A DNA stretch of 64,000 bases from JAOUEA01 sp963734685 (lineage in GTDB: Bacteria; Actinomycetota; UBA4738; HRBIN12), in assembly GCA_963734685.1 (NCBI GenBank), contig CAVTIC010000001.1:496001-560000 (forward strand), in the 5' to 3' direction. The notes beneath the pieces are model-generated. The model saw only the letters and a program-made list of their open reading frames with translations, was not told the origin of the DNA and made no database searches. Of the stretch, positions 26,317 through 34,527 are shown in pieces; the first letter of the stretch is position 1; every line of letters begins with the position of its first letter. The position numbers and the translations under genes are program-made.

Positions 26317-26985
26317 ATGCTGCGCGTGGTGTTCGCGGAGGACAACTATCTCGTTCGCGAGGGCACCGTGGCCCTGCTCTCCGGCGTCGACGACGTCGAG
26401 GTCGTCGGCACGGCCGAAGCGTACGACGAGCTCATCACAGCGGTCGAGACCCACGCCCCCGACGCGGTGCTCACCGACATCCGCATGCCCCCGACCGGCA
26501 CCGACGAGGGCATCCGGGCGGCGAAGGCGATCAGGGCCGAGCATCCGCAGGTCGGAGTCGTCGTGCTCTCGCAGTACGCCGACGAGGAGTACGCGTACGA
26601 CCTGCTGAAGGATGGTGCCGCCGGCCTCGGCTACCTGTTGAAGGAGCGCGTGGCCGACGTCGATGAGGTGGTCCGCGCGCTCAACGAAGTCGCGCGCGGC
26701 GGCAGCGTGCTCGACCCGAAGGTCGTCGAGGCGCTCGTGGCGGCCAAGGACCGGATGGCGCACTCCCCGCTCGCGACGCTGACCGATCGCGAGCGCGAGG
26801 TGCTCAGCCACATGGCGCAGGGCGAGAACAACGCGGCGATCGCGAAGTCGCTGTTCCTCACCGAGCGCGCCGTGGAGAAGCACATCAACTCGCTGTTCCA
26901 CAAGCTCGACCTGACCGAGGAGCCCGACGTGCACCGGCGGGTGATGGCCGTGCTGGCCTTCCTTCGGGAGACGGAACAGGCGTAG
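26317..26985 (+). CDS. NarL/LuxR-family response regulator
   Basis: A 222-residue regulator starting MLRVVFAEDNYLVREG. The receiver has the acidic pair ED, phospho-Asp in LTDIRMPP and Lys in YLLKE. The C-terminal LuxR-type DNA-binding domain reads LTDREREVLSHMAQGENNAA, with AIAKSLFLTERAVEKHINSL after it. It is divergent from the RR-cyclase with 44 bases between them, and the two receivers are clearly paralogous. It is the most likely transcriptional output of the HisKA_3 kinases on either side. ATG 26317 is chosen; seven extra in-frame codons upstream do not belong to the fold. Confidence 0.93.
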   Translation: MLRVVFAEDNYLVREGTVALLSGVDDVEVVGTAEAYDELITAVETHAPDAVLTDIRMPPTGTDEGIRAAKAIRAEHPQVGVVVLSQYADEEYAYDLLKDGAAGLGYLLKERVADVDEVVRALNEVARGGSVLDPKVVEALVAAKDRMAHSPLATLTDREREVLSHMAQGENNAAIAKSLFLTERAVEKHINSLFHKLDLTEEPDVHRRVMAVLAFLRETEQA

Positions 26986-27048
26986 GCTCGCATCGCCCGC
27001 AGCCACGGCCCGTGTCCGACCACCGGGCCCCGATCGACGGAGGGTGCG

Positions 27049-27426
27049 ATGAGTGGACGTGAGACGGTCGAGGCCCTCGTGGCCACCCTCAACGCACGGA
27101 ACGTGCCCGGCATGGACGATCTCTTCCACGAGGACGCCGTGATGGAATGGCCGCAGTCGGGCGAGCGGATCGTGGGCGGTGACAACCGGCGCGGCGTCTA
27201 CACCGCGTTCCCGCAGCTGCCGACGATCACACCGCGTCGCATCGTCGGCGAGGGCGATCTGTGGGTCATGGAGGCCGCCCTCGACTACGGGGGCGGCGCC
27301 GAGTACAAGGCGGTCTTCATCTTCGAGATGCGGGGCGGGAAGATCGCACGCGAGACCGCGTACTGGGCCGAGCCATTCCCGGCGCCGGACTGGCGGGCCG
27401 CCTGGGTCGAGCACATGGAGGCGTGA
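27049..27426 (+). CDS. SnoaL/NTF2-like protein
   Basis: A 125-residue protein of the NTF2-like superfamily: helical start (ETVEALVATLNARNVPGMDDLF), HEDAVMEWPQSGERIVG, then strands ending IFEMRGGKIARETAYWAEPF, which is typical of SnoaL-like folds. Such proteins range from polyketide cyclases to uncharacterised stress proteins; no catalytic set can be assigned. It follows the response-regulator gene on the plus strand after 63 bases, and may be its own unit. GAGGGTGCG precedes the ATG. Confidence 0.8.
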   Translation: MSGRETVEALVATLNARNVPGMDDLFHEDAVMEWPQSGERIVGGDNRRGVYTAFPQLPTITPRRIVGEGDLWVMEAALDYGGGAEYKAVFIFEMRGGKIARETAYWAEPFPAPDWRAAWVEHMEA

Positions 27427-27455
27427 GCCGGGAGGCGCTCCCGGCTTTCGGTGCC

Positions 27456-27863
27456 TCACTGCGCCCTCCGCGTGTCGACGATGAACACGCTGCAGGGCGA
27501 GTGGCGCAGCACGAGGTTGGGCACGCTGTCCTTCACGCGCCACCACGACCCGCGGGTGCCGCGGTTGCCCAGCACGATCGTGTCCGCCCCGACCTCGGCG
27601 GCTACCTCGCATATGCGCTCGGCCGGCTCACCCCGCTCGATGCGCGTGACCGTCGAGACCCCGGGGAAACGCACTGCGAGATCCGAGAGGTAGCGATGAG
27701 GGTCGGGCGCTCGGTCGGGATCGACGGCGGCTCGAACGTCGCCGTCGGGGCGCACGAGCAGCACGAGCAGCTCAGAGCCTCGGTCGCGCGCGAGCCTCGC
27801 CGCATCGTCGACCGCGAGGTCCGCCGCGGAGCTTGAATCCGTTCCCACCAGGATCGTCGTCAT
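27456..27863 (-). CDS. Universal stress protein (UspA family)
   Basis: A 135-residue single-domain UspA protein: MTTILVGTDSSSAADLAVDD at the start, then GADTIVLGNRGTRGSWWRVKDSV, carrying the GxxGx(S/G)... nucleotide-binding segment in a slightly altered form, and ending CSVFIVDTRR. ATP binding is plausible but not certain. The ATG at 27863 fits the fold; the longer upstream frame is not protein-like. It is divergent from kinase 4 across a 181-bp gap that holds an 18-bp perfect palindrome. Confidence 0.85.
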   Translation of the reverse strand: MTTILVGTDSSSAADLAVDDAARLARDRGSELLVLLVRPDGDVRAAVDPDRAPDPHRYLSDLAVRFPGVSTVTRIERGEPAERICEVAAEVGADTIVLGNRGTRGSWWRVKDSVPNLVLRHSPCSVFIVDTRRAQ

Positions 27864-27956
27864 CGTGGGGCTCCCTTCTCGTGGATCCGCGCCCACCGTA
27901 GGCCCTGGGGGCGGGTCATTCGAGCCGGGGAGCATGCGGATCGCGCCGGGGTGCCA

Positions 27957-27974
27957 CCACCACGGCCGTGGTGG
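27957..27974. promoter_or_regulatory. 18-bp perfect palindrome in divergent promoter
   Basis: CCACCACGGCCGTGGTGG is a perfect inverted repeat with no spacer. It lies between the divergent starts of the UspA gene (27863) and kinase 4 (28045). The position and symmetry suggest an operator for a dimeric regulator. No regulator is assigned. High GC makes palindromes somewhat more likely by chance. Confidence 0.5.
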
Positions 27975-28044
27975 GGTTCCCGTCCGCTCGGGGGACCTGA
28001 ACGCCTCCTTCCCGCGCCCTCCTTTCCGGGAGGAAGATGCGGCC

Positions 28045-30147
28045 ATGCAGGAAGCCGGTGCCGGGCGCGAGAGCGGGACGGGTCCACGACGTCGATCGTT
28101 CGTCGCGTGGACGATCGCGGTGGCGAGCATCGCGCTGATCGGCTCGTCGTTCGCGATCAAGCTCGCCTACGGCACGGTGTTCGGTGCCGAGGACACGGCC
28201 CTGATCGTGCCCGGCCTCCTGGGCGGCATCGCCTTCGCCGTGGTCGGGGCGTTGATCGCGGCCCGCACCGGCAACGCGGTCGGGTGGGTCTTCCTCGGCA
28301 TCGCTGCATCGTTCGCGGTCTCGGCGCCGGCGCAGAACTGGGTCGACGCCGCGATCGAACTCGGGCGTCCGCTCGCGTTCGTCGGCCTCGCGAACTGGTT
28401 GAGCCAGTGGCCCTTCTTCCTCGGCCTCGGCCTCTTCCCGGCGGTCTTCTTCCTCTACCCGACCGGATCCCTTCCCTCGCGGCGATGGCGGCTGCCGTGG
28501 CGCCTCTACGTAGGTTCGCTCGTCGTGACCGTCGCCGGGTTCGCCTTGCTTCCCTATCGCTGGGACGGCATCCCCGGCGAGATCGTCACGAACCCTGTCG
28601 GTGTCGAGCCGCTCGAACCCGTGCTGGGGGTGCTCTTGGCCGTCGCCGGCGTGACCCTGGTCCTCAGCGCGTTCGTCGCGCTCGCGTCGCTGATCGTCCG
28701 GGCCCGTGGATCCGGCCCCGACGAGCGCCAGCAGATCCGCTGGCTGGGCATGGTCGGGCGGGTCGGTGGCGTGCTCTTCCTGCTGCTCCTCGTGGCCGGA
28801 TTCTCGAGTGGCGACCGCAACACGGGGTTCGCCGCGTCGGCCACGAACCTCCTCATGGTGCTCCTGGTGATCACGATCGTCGTGGGCATCCCGACGGCGA
28901 CGGCGATCGCGATCTTCCGCTTCAGGCTGTACGACCTCGACCTCGTGATCAGGAAGACGGTGATCTTCGCCCTGCTCGTCGCGATGCTGCTCGCGATCGG
29001 TGGGATCGCGGCTGTCGGGGTCGTCTTCCCCCTCGTGCCGTCGCTCTACGACACGCCGCCGCTCATGCTGTTGCTCGGGCTCACCTACGGCCTGCTCGCG
29101 ATACCCCTGTACCGGCTGGCGAAGCGCATCGCCGACCGGGTCGTCTTCGGAGGGCGCGCCAGTCCTTACGAGGTGCTGACGGAGTTCTCCGAGCGGGTCG
29201 GCGAGACGTACGCCTCCGATGACGTCCTGCCGCGCATGGCCGCCGTGCTCGGTGGGGGCACCGGTGCCGACACCGCGACCGTCTGGCTCCTGGTCGCCGA
29301 CCGGATGCATCCAGCGGCGACCTGGCCCCTCGACGCGGACCCGCCGGGCTCGGTCCCGCCGGATTCCGTGGAGGTCCGCCATCGAGGAGACGTGCTCGGT
29401 GCGCTCTCGGTTTCGCTGCCCGCGAGCGACCCGATGAACCCGTCGAAGTCCCGCCTGCTCGAGGACCTCGCGTCGCAGGCGGGGCTCGTGCTGCGGAACG
29501 TGCGGCTCATCGAGGAGCTGCGGGCATCTCGACAGCGACTCGTCGAGGCGCAGGACGAGGAGCGGCGCCGACTGGAGCGGAACATCCACGACGGGGTGCA
29601 GCAGCAGCTCGTCGCGCTGCAGGTCCAGCTGAGGCTCGCCCGTTCGATGGTGGATCGCGACCCGGCGAAGGCGGTCGAGTTGATCGACGCGCTCGGCGGC
29701 CTCTCCTCCGAAGCGCTCGACGACCTCCGTGACCTCGCTCGCGGCATCTATCCCCCGCTCCTCGCCGACAAGGGTCTGGGCGCCGCGGTCGAGGCCCAGG
29801 CCCGCAAGGCGGTCGTGCCGACGACGGTGACGGCGCTCGGCGTCGGCCGGTACCCCCAGGCGATCGAGGCCGCCGTGTACTTCAGCGTGCTCGAGGCGAT
29901 GAACAACGTGGCCAAGTACGCCGAGGCCGACGCGACCGAGGTCACGATCGCCCAGCGCAACGGGTCTCTCGAGTTCGCCGTGCGCGACGACGGCCGGGGG
30001 TTCGACGCTGCAGGAACGCGATACGGCACCGGCCTGCAGGGCATCGTCGACCGGCTCGATGCGATCGGCGGGTCGGTCACGATCGAGACCGAGCCCGGGG
30101 CCGGCACCACCGTGTCCGGCCAGGTGCCTGTCGGGGGCGCGTCGTGA
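28045..30147 (+). CDS. Membrane sensor histidine kinase 4 (HisKA_3 type)
   Basis: A 700-residue kinase of the same family as kinases 1-3. It has a multi-helix N-terminus (FLYPTGSLPSRRW in place of LFPDGHLPS; RFRLYDLDLVIRKTVIF), RVVFGGRASPYEVL, GAF-like domain, coiled coil, RRLERNIHDGVQQQLVAL (His near 515), N box MNNVAKYAE and G box DDGRGFDA...GTGLQG. The N box has NN where the others have QN. ATG 28045 begins MQEAGAGRESG. It overlaps kinase 5 as GTGA, so 4 and 5 form a separate plus-strand operon, opposite to the 1-3 operon. Confidence 0.92.
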   Translation: MQEAGAGRESGTGPRRRSFVAWTIAVASIALIGSSFAIKLAYGTVFGAEDTALIVPGLLGGIAFAVVGALIAARTGNAVGWVFLGIAASFAVSAPAQNWVDAAIELGRPLAFVGLANWLSQWPFFLGLGLFPAVFFLYPTGSLPSRRWRLPWRLYVGSLVVTVAGFALLPYRWDGIPGEIVTNPVGVEPLEPVLGVLLAVAGVTLVLSAFVALASLIVRARGSGPDERQQIRWLGMVGRVGGVLFLLLLVAGFSSGDRNTGFAASATNLLMVLLVITIVVGIPTATAIAIFRFRLYDLDLVIRKTVIFALLVAMLLAIGGIAAVGVVFPLVPSLYDTPPLMLLLGLTYGLLAIPLYRLAKRIADRVVFGGRASPYEVLTEFSERVGETYASDDVLPRMAAVLGGGTGADTATVWLLVADRMHPAATWPLDADPPGSVPPDSVEVRHRGDVLGALSVSLPASDPMNPSKSRLLEDLASQAGLVLRNVRLIEELRASRQRLVEAQDEERRRLERNIHDGVQQQLVALQVQLRLARSMVDRDPAKAVELIDALGGLSSEALDDLRDLARGIYPPLLADKGLGAAVEAQARKAVVPTTVTALGVGRYPQAIEAAVYFSVLEAMNNVAKYAEADATEVTIAQRNGSLEFAVRDDGRGFDAAGTRYGTGLQGIVDRLDAIGGSVTIETEPGAGTTVSGQVPVGGAS

Positions 30148-32198
30148 CCGACCGGACGGCACGTCGCCTCGTCAGGGTGCTCGCCGTCTACCTCGTCGTC
30201 GCGGTCACCGCTGCCATCTGGCTCACCGCGGGCGACCGGACGTCCTCGATCGGCGACGCACCCTTCATCGCGATGCTCGCAGCCGGGCTCACGACCTTCG
30301 CGACGATCGGCCTCGTGATCGCCGCCAAGGCCCCGCAGAACCCGATCGGCTGGCTGTACGCGGCAGGCGGGATCGGCATGATCACGAGCCTCACGGCCAA
30401 CGAGTACGCGATCCGGGCGTCGACGAACCTCGACGTGCCCGGCCCCTCGTACGCACAGTTCCTGAGCACCCTCGTGGTCGTGCCGTCGATCGGCGCCCTC
30501 ACCCTCGCCCTGCTGCTCTTCCCGACGGGGGCACCACCGAGCCGGCGCTGGCGCGTGGTCGAGTGGACCATCGCGGTGAGCGTCGTCATCGGGGTCGTGG
30601 CCAACGCCCTCGTGCCCACGGTGTTCGAGGCCGGCCTCAACATCTACATCGGCAACCCCTTCCACATCGCGCCGCTCGCATCGCTGGGATGGCTCGGTTC
30701 CCTCTGGGGGGTGACGATGACGGCGGCCGGGCTGGCGGCGTTCGCGTCGGTCGGGGTCCGCTATTGGCGATCCCGCGGCGAGGAGCGGCAGCAGATCCGC
30801 TGGCTCGCCTTCGCCGTGGCCCTCTGCCTCGCGAGCGTCGTCCTGCTGTTCGTGAGCGGTGATTCGGCGCTCGGGAACGTCGCGTTCGTCATCATGCTCG
30901 TCGCGTTCGTCGTGGGCCTGCCCGTCGCGACCGCGTTCGCGATCCTTCGATACCGCCTGTACGACCTCGACCTGGTGATCAGGAAGACGGTGGTCTTCGC
31001 GATCACGGTCGTGCTGGTGATGGCGGCGGGGCTCGGCACCCTGTTGTTGATCAGCAGCCCCCTCACGGACCTCGCACCCGACGAGACGCAAGCCGTCGGA
31101 CTCACGGGTCTGGTCATCGGCGCGCTCGTCTGGCCGCTCTGGCGCCTCGCACGCCGTATCGGCGACCGCATCGTGTACGGCGGGCGAGCGACGCCGTATG
31201 CAGCGTTGACCGAGTTCTCCGACCGCTTGTCCGAGGCGTACGCCACCGACGACGTGCTCCCACGCATGGCCGCCGTGCTCGGCGAGAGCACCCGGGCGGC
31301 CGAGGCCCGGGTCTGGCTCCGGGTCGGGAACGTGTTGCGCCCCGCGGCCGGGTGGCCCGCCGGCATCGAGGCGTTCGCCCCCGTGGCGAACCCGGGCGAC
31401 GAGCTGCCGGAACTGCCGGGCGACCGCGCGGTCGAGGTGCGTCATCGCGGGGAGCTCCTCGGCGCCCTGTCGGCCGTCTCCCACGCGAACGACCCGATCG
31501 ATAGCGGACGAACGGCGTTGATGCGCGACCTCGCCGCGCAGGCGGGCCTCGTGCTCCGCAACGTGCGCCTGATCGAGGAGCTGCGCGCCTCGCGGCAACG
31601 GCTCGTGGCTGCCCAGGACGAGGAGCGCCGCCGACTCGAGCGGAACATCCACGACGGAGCGCAGCAACAGCTCGTCGCCCTGGGGGTGAAGCTCCGTCTC
31701 GCCGACACGTTCGTCGATCGAGATCCTTCGAAGGCGCACGAGCTGATGACCCAGCTGCAGGCCGAGACTCAGGCCGCCATCGACGACCTGCGCGACCTGG
31801 CCCGCGGCATCTATCCCCCGTTGCTCGCGGACCGTGGCCTCGAGGCGGCACTCGAAGCCCAAGCCCGGAAGTCGGCCACGCCCGTGGTCCTCGCCGCGAC
31901 CGGCGTCGGCCGCTACGACCAGGACGTGGAAGCCGCGGTGTACTTCTCCTGCCTCGAGGCCCTGCAGAACGTCTCGAAGTACGCGGCGGCGTCGCAAGCG
32001 TCGATCGAGCTCGCTCAACGCAACGGCTCGCTCGAGTTCGCGGTGACCGACGACGGATCCGGGTTCGACCCGGCGAACGTGGCGCTCGGTTCCGGCCTTC
32101 AGGGCATGACCGACCGCATCGATGCGATCGGGGGCAGCCTCACGATCGAGAGCGAGCCGGGCGCGGGCACGACGGTGCGAGGTTCGGTGCCGGTGTGA
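30144..32198 (+). CDS. Membrane sensor histidine kinase 5 (HisKA_3 type)
   Basis: A 684-residue kinase. The N-terminus has a set of membrane helices with LLLFPTGAPPSRRW and RYRLYDLDLVIRKTVVF, then RIVYGGRATPYAAL, a GAF-like region, RRLERNIHDGAQQQLVAL (His near 503), N box LQNVSKYAA and DDGSGFDPA. The last glycine-rich box reads GSGLQG rather than GTGLQG. It starts at GTG 30144, overlapping the kinase 4 stop (GTGA). It ends 8 bases from the stop of the convergent receiver-only gene. Confidence 0.92.
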   Translation: MTDRTARRLVRVLAVYLVVAVTAAIWLTAGDRTSSIGDAPFIAMLAAGLTTFATIGLVIAAKAPQNPIGWLYAAGGIGMITSLTANEYAIRASTNLDVPGPSYAQFLSTLVVVPSIGALTLALLLFPTGAPPSRRWRVVEWTIAVSVVIGVVANALVPTVFEAGLNIYIGNPFHIAPLASLGWLGSLWGVTMTAAGLAAFASVGVRYWRSRGEERQQIRWLAFAVALCLASVVLLFVSGDSALGNVAFVIMLVAFVVGLPVATAFAILRYRLYDLDLVIRKTVVFAITVVLVMAAGLGTLLLISSPLTDLAPDETQAVGLTGLVIGALVWPLWRLARRIGDRIVYGGRATPYAALTEFSDRLSEAYATDDVLPRMAAVLGESTRAAEARVWLRVGNVLRPAAGWPAGIEAFAPVANPGDELPELPGDRAVEVRHRGELLGALSAVSHANDPIDSGRTALMRDLAAQAGLVLRNVRLIEELRASRQRLVAAQDEERRRLERNIHDGAQQQLVALGVKLRLADTFVDRDPSKAHELMTQLQAETQAAIDDLRDLARGIYPPLLADRGLEAALEAQARKSATPVVLAATGVGRYDQDVEAAVYFSCLEALQNVSKYAAASQASIELAQRNGSLEFAVTDDGSGFDPANVALGSGLQGMTDRIDAIGGSLTIESEPGAGTTVRGSVPV

Positions 32199-32205
32199 GG
32201 CGCGA

Positions 32206-32580
32206 TCAGGCCGTCGACGCCGCCGCCCACGCGTCCTCCAGCCGGTCGGGCCCGAAGACCGCCTTGGGGATGTACGCCGCCGCCCCGCATTCGGCGGCGC
32301 GCGGCGCGTACTCCTCTTCCTCGTAGGTGGAGAGCAGCAGCACCACGACCGCGCCCTCTCCGGCGGCGAGGATCTGCCTGGTGGCATCGAGCCCATTGAT
32401 ACCGGGCAGGTTCACGTCCATCAGCACCAGGTCGGGGGTGAGGTCGGCCGCCATCGTCACCGAGTCCTCGCCGGTCTCGGCCTCGCCGACCACCTCGAAC
32501 CCGTCGGTGGCGTCGACGACCATCCGGGCCGCCATCCGGAACGGCTCCTGGTCGTCGACGATGAGGACTCGAACGGTCAT
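32206..32580 (-). CDS. Single-domain response regulator (receiver only)
   Basis: A 124-residue receiver, MTVRVLIVDDQEPFRMAARM, with the acidic pair VDD, phospho-Asp in LVLMDVNLPGING, Ser/Thr in LLSTYEE and Lys in YIPKAVFG. No output domain follows; the protein ends at ASTA. It converges with kinase 5. Such proteins work as phosphate sinks or by protein contacts, in the manner of CheY/Spo0F. ATG 32580 is used because the fold starts there. It could be a shared intermediate for the kinase array (inference). Confidence 0.88.
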   Translation of the reverse strand: MTVRVLIVDDQEPFRMAARMVVDATDGFEVVGEAETGEDSVTMAADLTPDLVLMDVNLPGINGLDATRQILAAGEGAVVVLLLSTYEEEEYAPRAAECGAAAYIPKAVFGPDRLEDAWAAASTA

Positions 32581-32646
32581 GTGGTCATGCGCCTCCACAT
32601 GGAAGCGTCCCACGAGCGTGGGCCCGTGCCAGTGATGCCAGCACCA

Positions 32647-33774
32647 CTATCTGGAGGGTGCGTACGCCGCGATCTCCGCGAGCGCGAGGAATGCCCGTTC
32701 GAGGACGAGCCGGGTATTCAGGTTCAGATCCTCCGCGAGCTCGGCGCGGGCCGCCTCGACACCGGCGAGACCTCGTGTCGCCCGGACGACCGTCAGGTCG
32801 GCTCCCGGCAACATGTCGGGATTCAGCAGCTCGTCGCTCGGAGCCCCCACCTGCGCCGCGACGCGGTCCCGCAGGAGCGCGGAGACCCCGAGGAGCACCC
32901 AGTCGACGTAGTCGCGTTCGGCGCGGCGTTCCTTGCGCTTGAAGCGGGTCTCGATACGTCGGATCGCGCCGCGATACATGTCCTCGGGCCGTCCCTTCTC
33001 GTCGAGGAACGGGGCGAGCTCCTCGTCGAACCCGGCCTTCATGCCCTTCTTGTACTCGGCCGCCGCCGCGAGCACGGCGTCGGCGGCCGCCAACGCCCCG
33101 GCGGGACCGCGGGCGGCGAGCTCGAGCGCCTCGACGGCGGCGTCGCGGAACGCCAGCCCCTCGTCGTTCGTCGCCAGCCGTCGGGCGCGCCCGAGGTTGC
33201 CGCCGGTGAGGCGGGCGGCGAGCTGGGCGCGCGTCCGCACCACCCCTTCTCCGGTGAGCACGTCGACCACGAACGACTCCGAGAGTGCGGTGAACGTGAC
33301 GAGGTGGCACCGAGAGCGCACAGTGTCGGGCAGTTCGTGCGCCCGCGCCGACATCAGGAGGAAGACCGTGTCGGCCGGGGGTTCCTCGAGCACCTTCAGC
33401 AGGGTGTCGGCCGCGGCGGGCGAGAGCCGGTCGGCTTCGCGGATCATGAAGACCTTCCGGCCCGGTTCCGGCGCCGTGCGCGAGGCGGGATGCCACACCT
33501 CGTCGCGCACCGTGTCGACGTGGATGTCACGGCCTTCCGGTTCCACGACGAACTCGTTCGGGTGCTGGTCCTTGAGTGCGAGCCGGCAGTCGCGGCACTC
33601 GCCGCAGCCACCCTGCGAACAGAGCAGGGAGGCCACGAAAGCGCGCGCGGCCAGTGACTTCCCACTGCCCTCGGGTCCGGCGAACACGTACGCGTGATGC
33701 GGACGATCGGCGGCGCTCTTCAGGAACGCCATCGCGTGCGCCTGTCCCGGCACCTGGTCGAGCACCTCGTTCAC
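32647..33774 (-). CDS. holB: DNA polymerase III delta' subunit
   Basis: A clamp-loader subunit that helps load the sliding clamp. The 375-residue AAA+ protein has QAHAMAFLKSAADRPHHAYV, Walker A GPEGSGKSLAARAF, a zinc-binding cluster CSQGGCGECRDC, READRLSPAAADTLLKVLEE (Walker B region) and VRSRCHLVTF (SRC motif). A retained P-loop is common in actinobacterial delta'. It lies in the order topA, MFS-tmk, UspA protein, holB on the minus strand, close to the usual actinobacterial topA-tmk-holB order. Confidence 0.93.
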   Translation of the reverse strand: MNEVLDQVPGQAHAMAFLKSAADRPHHAYVFAGPEGSGKSLAARAFVASLLCSQGGCGECRDCRLALKDQHPNEFVVEPEGRDIHVDTVRDEVWHPASRTAPEPGRKVFMIREADRLSPAAADTLLKVLEEPPADTVFLLMSARAHELPDTVRSRCHLVTFTALSESFVVDVLTGEGVVRTRAQLAARLTGGNLGRARRLATNDEGLAFRDAAVEALELAARGPAGALAAADAVLAAAAEYKKGMKAGFDEELAPFLDEKGRPEDMYRGAIRRIETRFKRKERRAERDYVDWVLLGVSALLRDRVAAQVGAPSDELLNPDMLPGADLTVVRATRGLAGVEAARAELAEDLNLNTRLVLERAFLALAEIAAYAPSR

Positions 33775-33836
33775 GCCGTGAGCCTACCGAGCGAAGGTGA
33801 CGCGGAACCGACGCCGAGAGGAGGCGTGGCGGGGGC

Positions 33837-34439
33837 TCACACGATGAGGACCGGCACGTCGCCGCCCCGCGCGAGCGAGGCGGCGGTACTGCCGGGCAGG
33901 ACGTTCGACGCCCCCTCGCCGCGCCGACCCACCACGAGCAACTCGTATCCGCCCTCCACAGCGAAACGGGCCAGCGCGTCCGACGGCCTCCCCTCGAGCA
34001 GCACGGTGTCCGGCCGGCGACCGATCAGCGACGCCGACGCTTCCTCGAGCGCCCCCTGCATACGCCGGCGTTCCTCTCGCTCGGCGAGCGACGAGGTGAT
34101 GTCGCGGTCGAGCACAGCGGCCAGCGTGCACCGGCCCACCGAGCCGACGATCGAGAGTGCAACCCGAACGGCCTCGCGTGCGCAATCGGAACCGTCGATA
34201 CCGCCGAGCACGTCGGTGCCACCAGGTCCAGACACACCCTCGGTGAGTCGCCGGAAGAGCACGGGCCGGCGTTCACGGGCCGCGGTGATCGCGATCGGCA
34301 CGACGAGCGGTCCGAGCACCACGCCGACGACGAGCCATGTCCACGCGGAGAAGCCTCGGCGCGCCATCACCACAGCGGTCACGACGCCGATCGCGACCCA
34401 GACCGACGCGATCACGAACAGCCACGCGCTGGCGCCCAT
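33837..34439 (-). CDS. Membrane-anchored universal stress protein
   Basis: A 200-residue protein with two N-terminal membrane helices (about 5-25 and 33-54; WLFVIASVWVAIGVVTAVVM and WTWLVVGVVLGPLVVPIAI), then a UspA domain: DVLGGIDGSDCAREAVRVAL, a middle section, and GYELLVVGRRGEGASNVLPG with the G-x-G ATP-site pattern, ending VPVLIV. The Usp domain would face the cytoplasm. It is set between tmk and holB, an unusual place. ATG 34439 is preferred over GTG 34445. Confidence 0.82.
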   Translation of the reverse strand: MGASAWLFVIASVWVAIGVVTAVVMARRGFSAWTWLVVGVVLGPLVVPIAITAARERRPVLFRRLTEGVSGPGGTDVLGGIDGSDCAREAVRVALSIVGSVGRCTLAAVLDRDITSSLAEREERRRMQGALEEASASLIGRRPDTVLLEGRPSDALARFAVEGGYELLVVGRRGEGASNVLPGSTAASLARGGDVPVLIV

Positions 34440-34527
34440 CCGCACCTCCCGCTCTCACGGTATCCGCGACGTCGGATCGGGCACCAGCCCAGGGTCCCGC
34501 GGTCGCCGGGCCGACCGGAGCAACCCC

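Noticed and set aside
29748..32396. Minus-strand open frame of 882 codons opposite kinase 5
   Set aside because: The kinase motifs are on the plus strand; this frame has none and is Arg/His rich.
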